This document shows, piece after piece, positions 40,101 through 53,074 of a stretch of 64,000 nucleotides of DNA. The stretch comes from Thermanaerothrix solaris (GTDB lineage: Bacteria; Chloroflexota; Anaerolineae; Anaerolineales; Anaerolineaceae): positions 558,001 through 622,000 of the forward strand of contig NZ_JAUHMF010000002.1 in NCBI RefSeq assembly GCF_032334255.1, given 5' to 3'. The translations under genes were made by a program, and so were the position numbers. How positions within the stretch are numbered: position 1 is the first letter of the stretch; each line of letters starts with the position of its first letter. The notes beneath the pieces are model-generated. The model was given only the letters and a program-made list of their open reading frames with translations. It was not told the DNA's origin and made no database searches.

Positions 40101-41177
40101 GTGAGCGAACTGGCGCAGCGCCTGCTGGCCTGGTTTGACCAAAATGCCCGTTCTCTGCCCTGGCGTGAAGATCCTCCCAACCCGTATCGGGTATGGGTTT
40201 CGGAGATGATGCTGCAACAAACCCAGGTCGAGACAGTCGTACCGTATTTCGAGCGCTGGATGGCACATTTTCCCACTCTAGAAGCCCTGGCTGAAGCCTC
40301 GGTGCAAGATGTGCTGCGCTTGTGGGAGGGTTTGGGCTATTATCACCGGGCCCGCGCGTTGCACCGAGCGGCACAAGTTATCATCGCAGAGCGGGATGGC
40401 GTTTGGCCGCAAAAGGCAGAAGAGTGGCAGTCCCTGCCAGGGGTCGGTCCCTATACCGCGGCGGCGATTGCTTCGATTGCTTTGGGTGAACCGGTAGTGG
40501 CGTTGGATGGGAATGTACGGCGGGTGCTGGCGCGCCTGTTCGATTTAGACATGCCGGTCAATACTCCGGCCGGAGAACATGAGTTAAAGCGGTTGGGGCA
40601 AGAGCATATACCCCCGGAGCGGCCCGGTGATTTTAACCAGGCCCTGATGGATTTGGGGGCAATGGTGTGTACACCCCGCTCGCCCCGTTGTGATGTGTGC
40701 CCATTGGCTGAGTTGTGCTTGGCTCGGGCACGGGGCACGCAGGCGCAACGCCCAGTTCGGCAGCCGCGGAAAACTGTGCCTCATTACATCGTCACTGCGG
40801 CGGTGATCTGGCGCGAGGGACGGGTGTTGCTGGCGCAACGCCCGCCGCAAGGATTGCTGGGCGGGATGTGGGAATTCCCGGGCGGCAAGCAGGAACCCGG
40901 CGAGAGCCTGGAAGCCGCGTTGGAACGGGAAATCCAAGAAGAACTGGGAACAACGATTGAGGTAGGTGCGAAGGTGGGGGTTTTTCAACATGCCTACAGT
41001 CACTTTCGAGTCACCTTGCATGCCTTTCACTGCCGGCTGGTAGGTGGCGAGCCACAGCCCTTGGAGGCTACTGCGCTGGAATGGGTGCCATTAGCCCATC
41101 TCTCACACTACCCGATGGGTAAATTGGATCGTCAGATTGCGCGCGCTCTTATGCAAAGGTCAACGCCGTCGAGGTGA
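40101..41177 (+). CDS. mutY: Adenine DNA glycosylase with Nudix domain
   Basis: A 358-residue repair enzyme removing adenine opposite 8-oxoguanine. SEMMLQQTQV carries the catalytic Glu, LPGVGPYTA the helix-hairpin-helix and ALDGNVRRVLARL the catalytic Asp. The [4Fe-4S] loop is CTPRSPRCDVCPLAELC. The C-terminal domain (about residues 230-350) has a complete Nudix box, GGKQEPGES through REIQEELG, while E. coli MutY has lost it. It may also hydrolyse oxidised nucleotides. GTG start, 12 bases after the preceding gene. Confidence 0.95.
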   Translation: MSELAQRLLAWFDQNARSLPWREDPPNPYRVWVSEMMLQQTQVETVVPYFERWMAHFPTLEALAEASVQDVLRLWEGLGYYHRARALHRAAQVIIAERDGVWPQKAEEWQSLPGVGPYTAAAIASIALGEPVVALDGNVRRVLARLFDLDMPVNTPAGEHELKRLGQEHIPPERPGDFNQALMDLGAMVCTPRSPRCDVCPLAELCLARARGTQAQRPVRQPRKTVPHYIVTAAVIWREGRVLLAQRPPQGLLGGMWEFPGGKQEPGESLEAALEREIQEELGTTIEVGAKVGVFQHAYSHFRVTLHAFHCRLVGGEPQPLEATALEWVPLAHLSHYPMGKLDRQIARALMQRSTPSR

Positions 41178-41297
41178 GCTTTGCCTGCCTTGCCCGGGGC
41201 CAGGGAAAAATTAAACGCATCTCCGGCGCCCTAAATTATGTACAATATGGATTGGGGCGGGTAATCGGCTGGGAGGGCTGAGCCAGTGGAGGCGAGC

Positions 41298-41996
41298 ATG
41301 ACTGGTGAAGATGTCTTTGCGGCGTGGCGCGAAGCCATGGTAGTGGAGCAGATTGAACGGCGCGGGATTCGCAATCCGCGGGTGCTGGAGGCTTTCCGGC
41401 GCATACCGCGCCATGAGTTTGTGCCCCCAGCACTGCGCTCACGCGCCTACGATGATGGCCCCCTGCCCATCGGTAAAGGGCAGACGATCTCGCAGCCGTT
41501 CATCGTGGCCCTCATGACCTCACTACTTCAACTCCAGGGAGATGAAAAGGTGCTGGAAGTGGGCACCGGCTCCGGTTACCAGGCAGCCATCCTCAGCGTG
41601 TTAGCCAAATGGGTCTATACCATCGAGCGCCACGAGGTGTTAGCACAACGGGCAAAGGCGACGTTTGAGCGCTTGGGGTTAAAAAACATCACTGTGATTT
41701 GTGGTGATGGCAGTTTGGGCTATCCGGAAGCGGCACCCTACCAGGGCATCATCGTAACTGCCGCCGCGGCTGCCCCACCACCCCCGTTATTGGAGCAATT
41801 GGATGAAGGGGGGCGTTTGGTAATCCCGATTGGAGATTATATGGGCCAGGTGTTGCAAGTGTGGACGAAAGAAAAGGGGCGTGTGGATTATGAGGATATT
41901 CTACCGGTCAGTTTTGTCCCATTGCGCGGGCGCTTTGGCTGGAGCCCCCAGGCCTGGGAACGCTTTGAAGAAGATGATTCTGAAGCGGAGCAATGA
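41298..41996 (+). CDS. pcm: Protein-L-isoaspartate O-methyltransferase
   Basis: A 232-residue repair methyltransferase acting on isoaspartyl residues. The family motif PRHEFVPPALR, the SAM motif LEVGTGSGYQAAIL and GDGSLGYPEAAPYQGIIVT are clear. ATG 41298 has GGAGG six bases upstream; the GTG four codons earlier overlaps that site. The next gene overlaps its 3' end. Confidence 0.93.
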   Translation: MTGEDVFAAWREAMVVEQIERRGIRNPRVLEAFRRIPRHEFVPPALRSRAYDDGPLPIGKGQTISQPFIVALMTSLLQLQGDEKVLEVGTGSGYQAAILSVLAKWVYTIERHEVLAQRAKATFERLGLKNITVICGDGSLGYPEAAPYQGIIVTAAAAAPPPPLLEQLDEGGRLVIPIGDYMGQVLQVWTKEKGRVDYEDILPVSFVPLRGRFGWSPQAWERFEEDDSEAEQ

Positions 41997-43086
41997 CCCA
42001 AAAGGTCTCGTGACCTGGAGGTTTACCGCGTTCCTGGGCGCTAATCTCCCCATAGGTGGGGTGCTCCGAACCGTGGGGCTAACGTTGCTGATTGTGTTGT
42101 TGATCGCCTGTGCTCCAGCGGTCTCGTCCCCGATTTCTCCCTCGCCAAGGGTGGAAACGCCGTCGCCCACTTTTTCCCCTCTGGTTGCCCCGCTGACACC
42201 GTCCTTTACCCCCAGTGCGACCGAAAAGCTTTTTCCTACACCAACCGTGACCGCCACCCCGCGGCCCGTGGTGCCGGCGTTTCGGCATATTGTGATTCTG
42301 ATCTTTGAAAACCGCGAGATCACGCGGGTGATCGGCAATCCCCAGATGCCGGTCTATAACCGCTGGGCAAGCGACTACACGCTGCTAACCCGTTATTATG
42401 CCATTACGCGCCCAAGTTTACCCAACTATCTGGCACTCATTGGCGGAGACACCTTTGGCGTTCGCACCAATTGCATTGATTGCTATATCAATGCCACCAG
42501 CCTACCGGATTTGATCGAAGCCAGCGGGCGCACCTGGAAGACCTATCAGGAAGCCATGCCCCAACCGTGTTACCTGCAATACACTCGCCGTTATGCGCCG
42601 AAGCACAATCCGTTTATTTACTTTGATCCCATCCGCACCGATACGGAGCGGTGCCAGAATCACGTGGTGGCGTTGAGCGATTTGGAAAACGACCTTGCCA
42701 CCGGACAATTGCCCGATTTTGCTTTCATCACTCCCGATTTGTGCAATTCCGGGCACGACTGTGGGCTGGATGTGGTTGATGCGTGGGTAGATACGTGGTT
42801 GCAGCGTCTGTGGGCGTATCCCACGCTGGCTAAAGAGGGTTTGATCATCCTGACCTGGGATGAAGGCCAGAGTGAACAGGGTTGTTGTGGTTTTGAGCCA
42901 GGCGGTGGGCGCGTCGCCACGGTATTGATTTCATCCTGGGTCAAACGTGGTTTTCAGGACGATACCCCTTACAATCATTACTCACTGCTCAAGACCATCG
43001 CTACCGCTTGGAATTTGCCTCTCTTGGGGCATGCTGCCGATGCTCAAACGCCCCTGATTGTAGCCCCCTGGGAGTGGCCTGAATAA
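41974..43086 (+). CDS. Phosphoesterase-family lipoprotein (acid phosphatase/PLC type)
   Basis: About 370 residues. A signal region ends in a lipobox LLIAC (Cys46 if ATG 41974 is used), then a Pro/Ser/Thr linker to about residue 105. The phosphoesterase domain shows IVILIFENREITRVIGN, ITRPSLPNYLALIGGD, ITPDLCNSGHDCG and WDEGQSEQGC, as in AcpA-like and phospholipase C-like enzymes. The substrate is unknown. The start is uncertain because it overlaps pcm; a GTG at 42010 is also possible. Confidence 0.85.
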   Translation: MILKRSNDPKGLVTWRFTAFLGANLPIGGVLRTVGLTLLIVLLIACAPAVSSPISPSPRVETPSPTFSPLVAPLTPSFTPSATEKLFPTPTVTATPRPVVPAFRHIVILIFENREITRVIGNPQMPVYNRWASDYTLLTRYYAITRPSLPNYLALIGGDTFGVRTNCIDCYINATSLPDLIEASGRTWKTYQEAMPQPCYLQYTRRYAPKHNPFIYFDPIRTDTERCQNHVVALSDLENDLATGQLPDFAFITPDLCNSGHDCGLDVVDAWVDTWLQRLWAYPTLAKEGLIILTWDEGQSEQGCCGFEPGGGRVATVLISSWVKRGFQDDTPYNHYSLLKTIATAWNLPLLGHAADAQTPLIVAPWEWPE

Positions 43087-43101
43087 TTCCAGGGATGAGA
43101 T

Positions 43102-44973
43102 TTACCCCTCGTTGCTTTCCGGGGTTGGTACCTCGGTGCCGGGGCCATATTCATAGACGGCTTGCCAGGGGCGGTAGTGGGTCTTGAACGTATCTTGCAG
43201 ATACACTTCGCCGTTGCGGTAGACCGTGCGGGTGACGATCACATCAGCGCCTTGGGCTTCCCAATCAACCTGCTTGATCTCTCCCTGTGCAAGGTCGGGG
43301 TTTTCGCGGTAAAGTGGCGGGGGCGGATCCACCACATTGATTGGGCCAGTGGTGTCCCACTCGACACGGCGGCCATCGGAAGTGGAATAGAACTTCCAGG
43401 TCAAAGTGCTGGCAGCGGGGTTAACGTAGGTTTCCATCAACAGCCAGTAGGGGGTGTCGTTCTTGAACTTAAAGTCCACCAATGGGACAAAAACGGTTGC
43501 GTCCAGGCCGGCCAGACGGGGGTTGATACGGTTGCCGGCCACTTTCTCGTAGTAGTAGACCCGATAGGCGTGAGCATGGCGCTCGATGATTGGATAACCG
43601 GCAAAGAACGCGGCCCGAAAGAGGGTGGTGCTGACCTGACACACACCGCCCCCAACCCCTTTAATGGTTTGGTTGCCGACAATGATGAGGGCTTCGGCGT
43701 AGCCGTTATCGAGAGTGATATCCCCCAAGGCCTGAGCCATGGAAAATACTTCGCCCGGTGCCACCAGCAAGCCATGGAAGCGCGCCGCCGCAGCCTGGAT
43801 ATTCTGCACCCGTTCGCGGCTGGAGCCATAGAAGTAACTCGTCTCGGCGTGGATCAATTCACGGATGCCCAGTTGCTCGGCGGTGGCATCATCGGTGACC
43901 GGCGGTGGGTTGTAATCGAAGACCAGGGCAACGGTGTGTTCGCCCTGGGTGACCTTTTCCTGAATGGTGCGGAGACTGGCTTCGATGTTGAGGCGGCGCC
44001 CAATGACGGCATGTTGAATCAGTTCCAATTGACGGGTGTCATCGTTGAAAATGAAACGTGCGTTTTGGGGGTCTTTAGCCAGGGTGGGCGCCAGGTTGCT
44101 CAGGAAATTAAGCAAGGCATCTCGCTGGAGCGTCACCTGATAGGTGGCCCCCTGTTCGTTCTGCACGCGTTCGATGGCAAGCATGCCGGCCAGCGTAGGT
44201 GGGTCAAAGACCCACGGACCTACCTGGCCAAAATCGGGCTGATCTTCGGGCAGGGTGATCGTCAGCGGCTGGCTGAGGATACGGCGGGCGACTTCGGCCT
44301 GAGCACTGGCATCCAGGATCAGCGGTGGGGTCTCGCGTACGATTAGCGGTACGACGCCATCTGTGAGCGTTTGTAACTGATGGGTAAGCAGAAGCAATGA
44401 GGCTTCGACATCCAGAGTGCGGCCAATTTCGCCCGAACGCACAATCACCTCGGTGCCCTGAAGGCCGAGGCTGGCCTCGAGCACCGGACGATCAATCTCT
44501 CGGGCGAGGTTAACCAGTTGCTGGTGAGCAATGCGCTGATCAAAGATCAACACAGGGGCAACAGTGCTTCCGCTGTAAAGCGCGGTAAGTTGGTCGTTGA
44601 ACCGCGTCAGAAGCGAGCCCGATCGCCCCAGGCGAAAGGCCTGTTCCGCCGAGGCTCGGGCGTCTAGGAATAACCCAAGTTGCTGAGGGGTGAAAAGCCA
44701 GACCCGTTCTTTATCTTGAAGCAAAATGCGCCCGGTTTGGGGAAAAGTCCATTCCTGAGCCAGGCGTTGGGCGGCAGCCGTAGGGGTTAACCCGCCCACG
44801 GGCACGCCAGCCACGCTCACACCGGGGAAGATGCGCCCGGCAAACCAGAGTTGAAAGAGCAAAGTTGCGCTCAGCAGCAAAACAATCAGCGACAAGCCTG
44901 CGGTGGCCAGGATGATCAGCACCTGGTGCAGGCGTGAGTCCAAACGGGGGAAGGAAAGCGATTCGACGCGCAT
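43102..44973 (-). CDS. VanW-family protein with peptidoglycan-binding-like repeats
   Basis: A 623-residue membrane-anchored protein. A transmembrane segment lies at about residues 17-42, then two PG_binding_4-type domains (about 60-300; VPVGGLTPTAAAQRLA is typical) and a VanW domain near residues 360-560 with GVGGGVCQVSTTLFRAAF and ERHAHAYRV. A short beta domain follows and the C-terminus is acidic. VanW is named from vancomycin-resistance clusters, but its function is unknown and most bearers are not resistant. Likely a wall-associated protein. AGAGGA precedes the ATG; divergent from the endonuclease V gene. Confidence 0.9.
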   Translation of the reverse strand: MRVESLSFPRLDSRLHQVLIILATAGLSLIVLLLSATLLFQLWFAGRIFPGVSVAGVPVGGLTPTAAAQRLAQEWTFPQTGRILLQDKERVWLFTPQQLGLFLDARASAEQAFRLGRSGSLLTRFNDQLTALYSGSTVAPVLIFDQRIAHQQLVNLAREIDRPVLEASLGLQGTEVIVRSGEIGRTLDVEASLLLLTHQLQTLTDGVVPLIVRETPPLILDASAQAEVARRILSQPLTITLPEDQPDFGQVGPWVFDPPTLAGMLAIERVQNEQGATYQVTLQRDALLNFLSNLAPTLAKDPQNARFIFNDDTRQLELIQHAVIGRRLNIEASLRTIQEKVTQGEHTVALVFDYNPPPVTDDATAEQLGIRELIHAETSYFYGSSRERVQNIQAAAARFHGLLVAPGEVFSMAQALGDITLDNGYAEALIIVGNQTIKGVGGGVCQVSTTLFRAAFFAGYPIIERHAHAYRVYYYEKVAGNRINPRLAGLDATVFVPLVDFKFKNDTPYWLLMETYVNPAASTLTWKFYSTSDGRRVEWDTTGPINVVDPPPPLYRENPDLAQGEIKQVDWEAQGADVIVTRTVYRNGEVYLQDTFKTHYRPWQAVYEYGPGTEVPTPESNEG

Positions 44974-45129
44974 ATGTCCTCTGAATTATACCGAGAAATC
45001 ATCCTGTGAGCGTGAGTTCCAGACGCTGGTCGCGGGTGAAAAGTTCCCTGCAGGCGGGCTGCAACCTGTATGCCAAAAAGGGCTATTATTAAGGCGTACT
45101 TGGGTTCGGAACTGGAGGTTAGACCGACA

Positions 45130-45813
45130 ATGCCTTTGCCATCCATTCCTCCTCATCCTTGGGATGTAAGTCCCGAAGCGGCTATGGCGATTCAACACCA
45201 ATGGCGGGAACGGGTGATCCGCGAGGATTACCTGGGAGAAATACGCACGGTGGCCGGCGTGGATGTGGGATTCGAGGATGGGGGGCGCGTGGCCCGTGCC
45301 GCTGTGGTGGTGTTGGATTTTTCAGCATTGGAACCACGGCAGAAGGTGCTGGCGCGAAAAGTCGTGACCTTCCCGTACATTCCAGGTCTGTTGTCATTTC
45401 GCGAGATGCCCGTCATTTTAGAATCCCTGGCACAACTGAGTGAATGGCCGGATGTCTTGCTGGTGGATGGACAGGGCATCGCCCACCCGCGTCGCCTGGG
45501 CATTGCCAGTCACCTGGGGGTATGGTGCGATATCCCGACCGTTGGGGTGGCAAAATCGCGCCTGGTGGGGCAGCATGCGCCGGTGGAGGATCGGCCGGGC
45601 GCCTGGCAGCCGCTCTACGATCAGGGGGAGGTGGTAGGCGCAGCGCTGCGAACCCGTTCAGGGGTTAAGCCCGTCTATGTCTCGATTGGTCACCGGGTCA
45701 GTTTAGAGACGGCGCTTGATCTGGTTATGCGCTGTGCGCGGGGTTTTCGATTACCAGAACCATTGCGGTTAGCGCATCAGTTCGCCTCACAATTTGAGAA
45801 AGTGCAAAAATGA
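45130..45813 (+). CDS. nfi: Endonuclease V
   Basis: A 228-residue nuclease that nicks DNA next to deaminated bases such as inosine. Asp45 in AGVDVGF, the FPYIPGLLSFREMP block, LLVDGQGIAHPRRLG and GVAKSRLVG are all present. ATG 45130 gives the normal length; GGAGG is somewhat far (about 13 bases), and an earlier in-frame ATG at 45070 would add an atypical 20 residues. The gene is followed directly by the rRNA promoters. Confidence 0.92.
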   Translation: MPLPSIPPHPWDVSPEAAMAIQHQWRERVIREDYLGEIRTVAGVDVGFEDGGRVARAAVVVLDFSALEPRQKVLARKVVTFPYIPGLLSFREMPVILESLAQLSEWPDVLLVDGQGIAHPRRLGIASHLGVWCDIPTVGVAKSRLVGQHAPVEDRPGAWQPLYDQGEVVGAALRTRSGVKPVYVSIGHRVSLETALDLVMRCARGFRLPEPLRLAHQFASQFEKVQK

Positions 45814-45826
45814 GCCATCAATACCC

Positions 45827-45854
45827 TTGACACGGATAAGAGGCCGAGTATAAT
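45827..45854 (+). promoter_or_regulatory. rRNA promoter P1
   Basis: TTGACA (45827-45832) and TATAAT (45849-45854), 16 bases apart. Both are perfect consensus. Confidence 0.85.
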
Positions 45855-46021
45855 CAAGCCCGCTGCCTCGGAACGAGGCGCCCATTTCGCCGGGCGACCG
45901 GCAGATGGATGACAAGTGGATAGAGAGGGGCCCAACCTCCGCGCTGGCGAGTTGAGATCGTCAGCGTGTGACAAGCGCCGAGCAAAGCGGCATGCAACGC
46001 CCAAGAAGGCGCGCAAACCTC

Positions 46022-46050
46022 TTGACAGCCTGGCGGGAACTCGGTACAAT
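46022..46050 (+). promoter_or_regulatory. rRNA promoter P2
   Basis: TTGACA (46022-46027) and TACAAT (46045-46050), 17 bases apart. Confidence 0.85.
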
Positions 46051-46223
46051 AAGAGTCCCAAGGTGAGGGCGATCTTGCTCACAAAGAGCGGATCGTTAAC
46101 AACTGAACAGGTAAGTCTCAAGAGGGACCAGGCCTGACAAGGGTGTCGTGAGTGAAGCCGGTGTTAACCCCGCTGGACGAAAGGAGAGCGCAGGATTGAC
46201 ATCGGCGGTTTTATCGGCGGCCC

Positions 46224-46252
46224 TTGACAGGGGTGATGAGGATGGGTAGAAT
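46224..46252 (+). promoter_or_regulatory. rRNA promoter P3
   Basis: TTGACA (46224-46229) and TAGAAT (46247-46252), 17 bases apart, about 100 bases before the 16S gene. Confidence 0.85.
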
Positions 46253-46269
46253 CTGGCCCTCGGAGAGCA

Positions 46270-46299
46270 GCACCTTAACAACTGAAGAGTGATAGGAAG
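46270..46299 (+). other. Left arm of the 16S processing stem
   Basis: This 30-base segment pairs with 47961-47990 on the other side of 16S with only two mismatched positions. It would form the double-stranded stalk cut by RNase III. Confidence 0.8.
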
Positions 46300-46353
46300 G
46301 CACCTGTCGATCCGGTGAGTTTAACCTTGACGCCTGAAAAGGCGATTCAAACT

Positions 46354-47858
<1,505 letters not shown>

Positions 47859-47960
47859 CTAGGGAGCGCTGAGCAACCCTCTGCGGAGGGACGCTCAACT
47901 TGCGCAAACTGTGATCCTTCAAATCCTCGCAGCGGTGGCGAGGTCGGGTCGCAGGGTGAA

Positions 47961-47990
47961 CTTCCTATCACTTCTCAGTTGTTAAGGTGC
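47961..47990 (+). other. Right arm of the 16S processing stem
   Basis: Reverse complement of 46270-46299 with two mismatches; see the left arm. Confidence 0.8.
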
Positions 47991-48004
47991 GGGCGGCACC
48001 GGAT

Positions 48005-48078
48005 GGGCCTTTAGCTCAGCTGGTTAGAGCGCGCCTCTGATAAGGGCGAGGTCTCAGGTTCGACTCCTGAAAGGCCCA
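48005..48078 (+). tRNA. tRNA-Ile (GAT)
   Basis: Acceptor stem GGGCCTT/AAGGCCC, anticodon loop CTGATAA with GAT, and T-loop GGTTCGACTCC. 74 nt, discriminator A, CCA not encoded. It lies in the 16S-23S spacer. Confidence 0.97.
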
Positions 48079-48091
48079 CTGCCCCGAACAC

Positions 48092-48164
48092 GGGGATGTA
48101 GCTTAGTTGGGAGAGCGCCGCCTTTGCACGGCGGAGGTCAGGGGTTCGAATCCCCTCATCTCCA
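48092..48164 (+). tRNA. tRNA-Ala (TGC)
   Basis: Acceptor GGGGATG/CATCTCC with one G-T pair, anticodon loop TTTGCAC with TGC, and T-loop GGTTCGAATCC. 73 nt, CCA not encoded. Second tRNA of the spacer. Confidence 0.97.
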
Positions 48165-48522
48165 CTGAGTTACACGGAGGAAGCCGGAAACGGCAGAGGT
48201 AAAAGAAGGACGAGGTTGACGGAGTACGTGAATCGAAGTAGTCTGGTGATCTGAACCGTAAGGCAAACCGCAAGGGTGTAAGATGACGACCCGGCGGTGA
48301 GCCGGGTCGCCGCGTGAAAATTAACAAGTTAGGGTTGTGCAGGTTGGCTTGTGCTGAGTGGTTCTGACCGCAGGGTGAGGGGCACTGAGCGCCAGCCAAC
48401 GGCGCCCGATCGTCAGATCGGAGCAGCACCTTAAAAAGTGAATAGTGTGATGTAGGCCAAACAACGTAAGGCCCAATTTCGACGGGACAAAAAACAAAGA
48501 GTCCTGGGTTCTCCGTATCACG
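48165..48522 (+). other. Spacer between tRNA-Ala and 23S
   Basis: No gene is seen. It holds an 8-bp hairpin GACCCGGC/GCCGGGTC (48288-48308), a boxA-like GCAGCACCTTAAAAAGTGAA (48423-48442) resembling the copy before 16S, and the left arm of the 23S processing stem, GTGAATAGTGTGA (48438-48450), which pairs perfectly with 51547-51559. Confidence 0.75.
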
Positions 48523-51493
<2,971 letters not shown>

Positions 51494-51546
51494 GTGGTGC
51501 GGAGAACTCAGGTCTCTTTGACCGGTTGGGTCTTACCAAGGCCCAC

Positions 51547-51559
51547 TCACACTATTCAC
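51547..51559 (+). other. Right arm of the 23S processing stem
   Basis: TCACACTATTCAC is the exact reverse complement of 48438-48450. Confidence 0.8.
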
Positions 51560-51586
51560 TGAACCTTTAAAATTGACCAAAAAGTC

Positions 51587-51705
51587 TCTTGGTGACTTGA
51601 GCGACGGTGGTACACCCGGTCACATCCCGAACCCGGTCGTTAAGCCCGTCAGCGCCGATGGTACTTGGGGGGCGACCCCCTGGGAGAGTAGGTCGTTGCC
51701 AAGAG
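51587..51705 (+). rRNA. rrf: 5S ribosomal RNA
   Basis: About 119 nt. The closing stem CTTGGTGAC/GTTGCCAAG and the conserved CCCGAACC loop are present. It follows 23S by about 90 bases. Ends estimated to within a few bases. Confidence 0.95.
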
Positions 51706-51718
51706 ACTTTTTTGGTTT

Positions 51719-51742
51719 AAAGCCCTTTTCCAGGGCTTTTTT
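51719..51742 (+). terminator. Terminator of the rRNA operon
   Basis: AAAGCCCT and AGGGCTTT with a 5-base loop, followed by TTTTC. Confidence 0.9.
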
Positions 51743-51792
51743 CTTAACCCCCGCTATAATTTATTTGTTATCCCCCATGACTGAGGTGTGTG

Positions 51793-52965
51793 ATGAGTCG
51801 AGCGACGGTCTATTTCGGTTCCCCCCGCCAGGCGCGCCTAGATTGGCGCGAAACGCTACCCGCTAAACTCGATTTGATTCTGGAACGTTTGCACCTGCGA
51901 GATCGGGTTAAGGATGAACTGGTAGTGATCAAAATGCATACCGGCAACAACGTCGGTTACTCCACCGTGCATCCGGTCTTCGTGCGCCGTGTGGTTCAAG
52001 CCGTTAAGGAAGGTGGAGGTAAGCCATTCATTGCCGATGTCTCGTGGGATGTAGCCGGAGCTGAAACCCGTGGGTACACCCCCGAGGTCGTGGGATGCCC
52101 CATCTATCCCGCCGCAGGACCACAGGAACGCTATTATTACGCCCATACCCGCCCGTACAAAAATATTCGTGAGTGGAAAGTGGCTGGCTTGATCGAGGAA
52201 GCGACCTTCCTGATCAACCTGGCGCATGCCAAAGGGCATCCTTCATGCGGGTACGGTGGGGCGATCAAGAATCTGGCATTGGGTTGTATGGTAGCCGAAA
52301 CGCGCAGTGCCATGCACGACGTCTGTCACTTTGACCCATACTGGTTCCCCGAAAAATGCCCCGATCCAGCCTTGCGTCAGAAGATCATCGAATCCTGCCC
52401 TCATGGCGCATTGGTGCAGGATAAAGAGCGCCCGGATCACCTTCATCTTCACGTGGATAACTGTAATCAGTGCGGACGCTGCTTACAGGTGGCACCGCCG
52501 GGGAGCCTGAAGATTGATCCGGTCAACTTTGCCTCGTTTCAGGAAGCCTGTGCCATTAGTGCCTCGATTGTGATGTCCACCTTTGCGCCAGGGAAGGCGG
52601 TGCATATTGTCCTGGCCACGCACATGACGCCGGTGTGTGACTGTTTCGGCTTCACCGGGATGCCCATCCTGCCCGATGCTGGCATTTTTGGCTCGGATGA
52701 TTTAGTGGCGGTGGATCAGGCGGTGCTGGATGCGACCGCCCGTACTCCTCTGATTGAAGAGAATGTGCCGACCTCGATGGAAGTGCACACCCGCGAAGGA
52801 CACCCACTGGCCTGGCTGCATGGGCCATATAAAAACCCCTATCTGGTCACCCAGTATGCTGAGGCATTGGGGGTAGGAACGCGGCAGTACGAACTGGTGG
52901 ATGTGTTGCCGGTGGAGACCTTTGTCCGCGCACCACTTCCTTATGTTTCGGCTTCGGGACAATAG
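51793..52965 (+). CDS. DUF362 protein with ferredoxin-like cysteines
   Basis: A 390-residue protein of the DUF362 family. HAKGHPSCGYGGAIKNLALG and KMHTGNNVGYSTVHP are typical. A partial ferredoxin motif, DNCNQCGRC, lies near residue 230, with further cysteines at ESCPHG and VCDCFG, so a [4Fe-4S] cluster is likely. The function of the family is unknown. ATG 51793 has GAGG six bases upstream. It is the first gene after the rRNA operon, with TATAAT at 51755-51760. Confidence 0.87.
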   Translation: MSRATVYFGSPRQARLDWRETLPAKLDLILERLHLRDRVKDELVVIKMHTGNNVGYSTVHPVFVRRVVQAVKEGGGKPFIADVSWDVAGAETRGYTPEVVGCPIYPAAGPQERYYYAHTRPYKNIREWKVAGLIEEATFLINLAHAKGHPSCGYGGAIKNLALGCMVAETRSAMHDVCHFDPYWFPEKCPDPALRQKIIESCPHGALVQDKERPDHLHLHVDNCNQCGRCLQVAPPGSLKIDPVNFASFQEACAISASIVMSTFAPGKAVHIVLATHMTPVCDCFGFTGMPILPDAGIFGSDDLVAVDQAVLDATARTPLIEENVPTSMEVHTREGHPLAWLHGPYKNPYLVTQYAEALGVGTRQYELVDVLPVETFVRAPLPYVSASGQ

Positions 52966-53074
52966 ACATTCCTCATAAATATGTCTGACAAATTACCCTG
53001 TTTCCTTGATTTTCGTCTCATCCTGGAGGATAATATTAGCAGAGCCCTAATCATTTCCCCAGGAGAAGGCAGCC

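Larger units (their letters stand above)
45814..46353 (+). other. rRNA operon promoter and leader region
   Basis: This 540-base stretch has no gene. It holds three promoters listed separately, a boxA-like TTAACAACTGAA at 46096-46107 and again at 46276-46287, and the left arm of the 16S processing stem. Confidence 0.8.

Noticed and set aside
41830..41973. Earlier start for the phosphoesterase gene inside pcm
   Set aside because: The extra 48 residues are an out-of-frame reading of pcm and would place the lipoprotein signal far from the N-terminus.
43162..44346. 394-codon open frame antisense to the VanW gene
   Set aside because: The minus strand carries a clear VanW protein with conserved motifs; the antisense frame has no recognisable domain or ribosome site and reflects GC-rich codon use.
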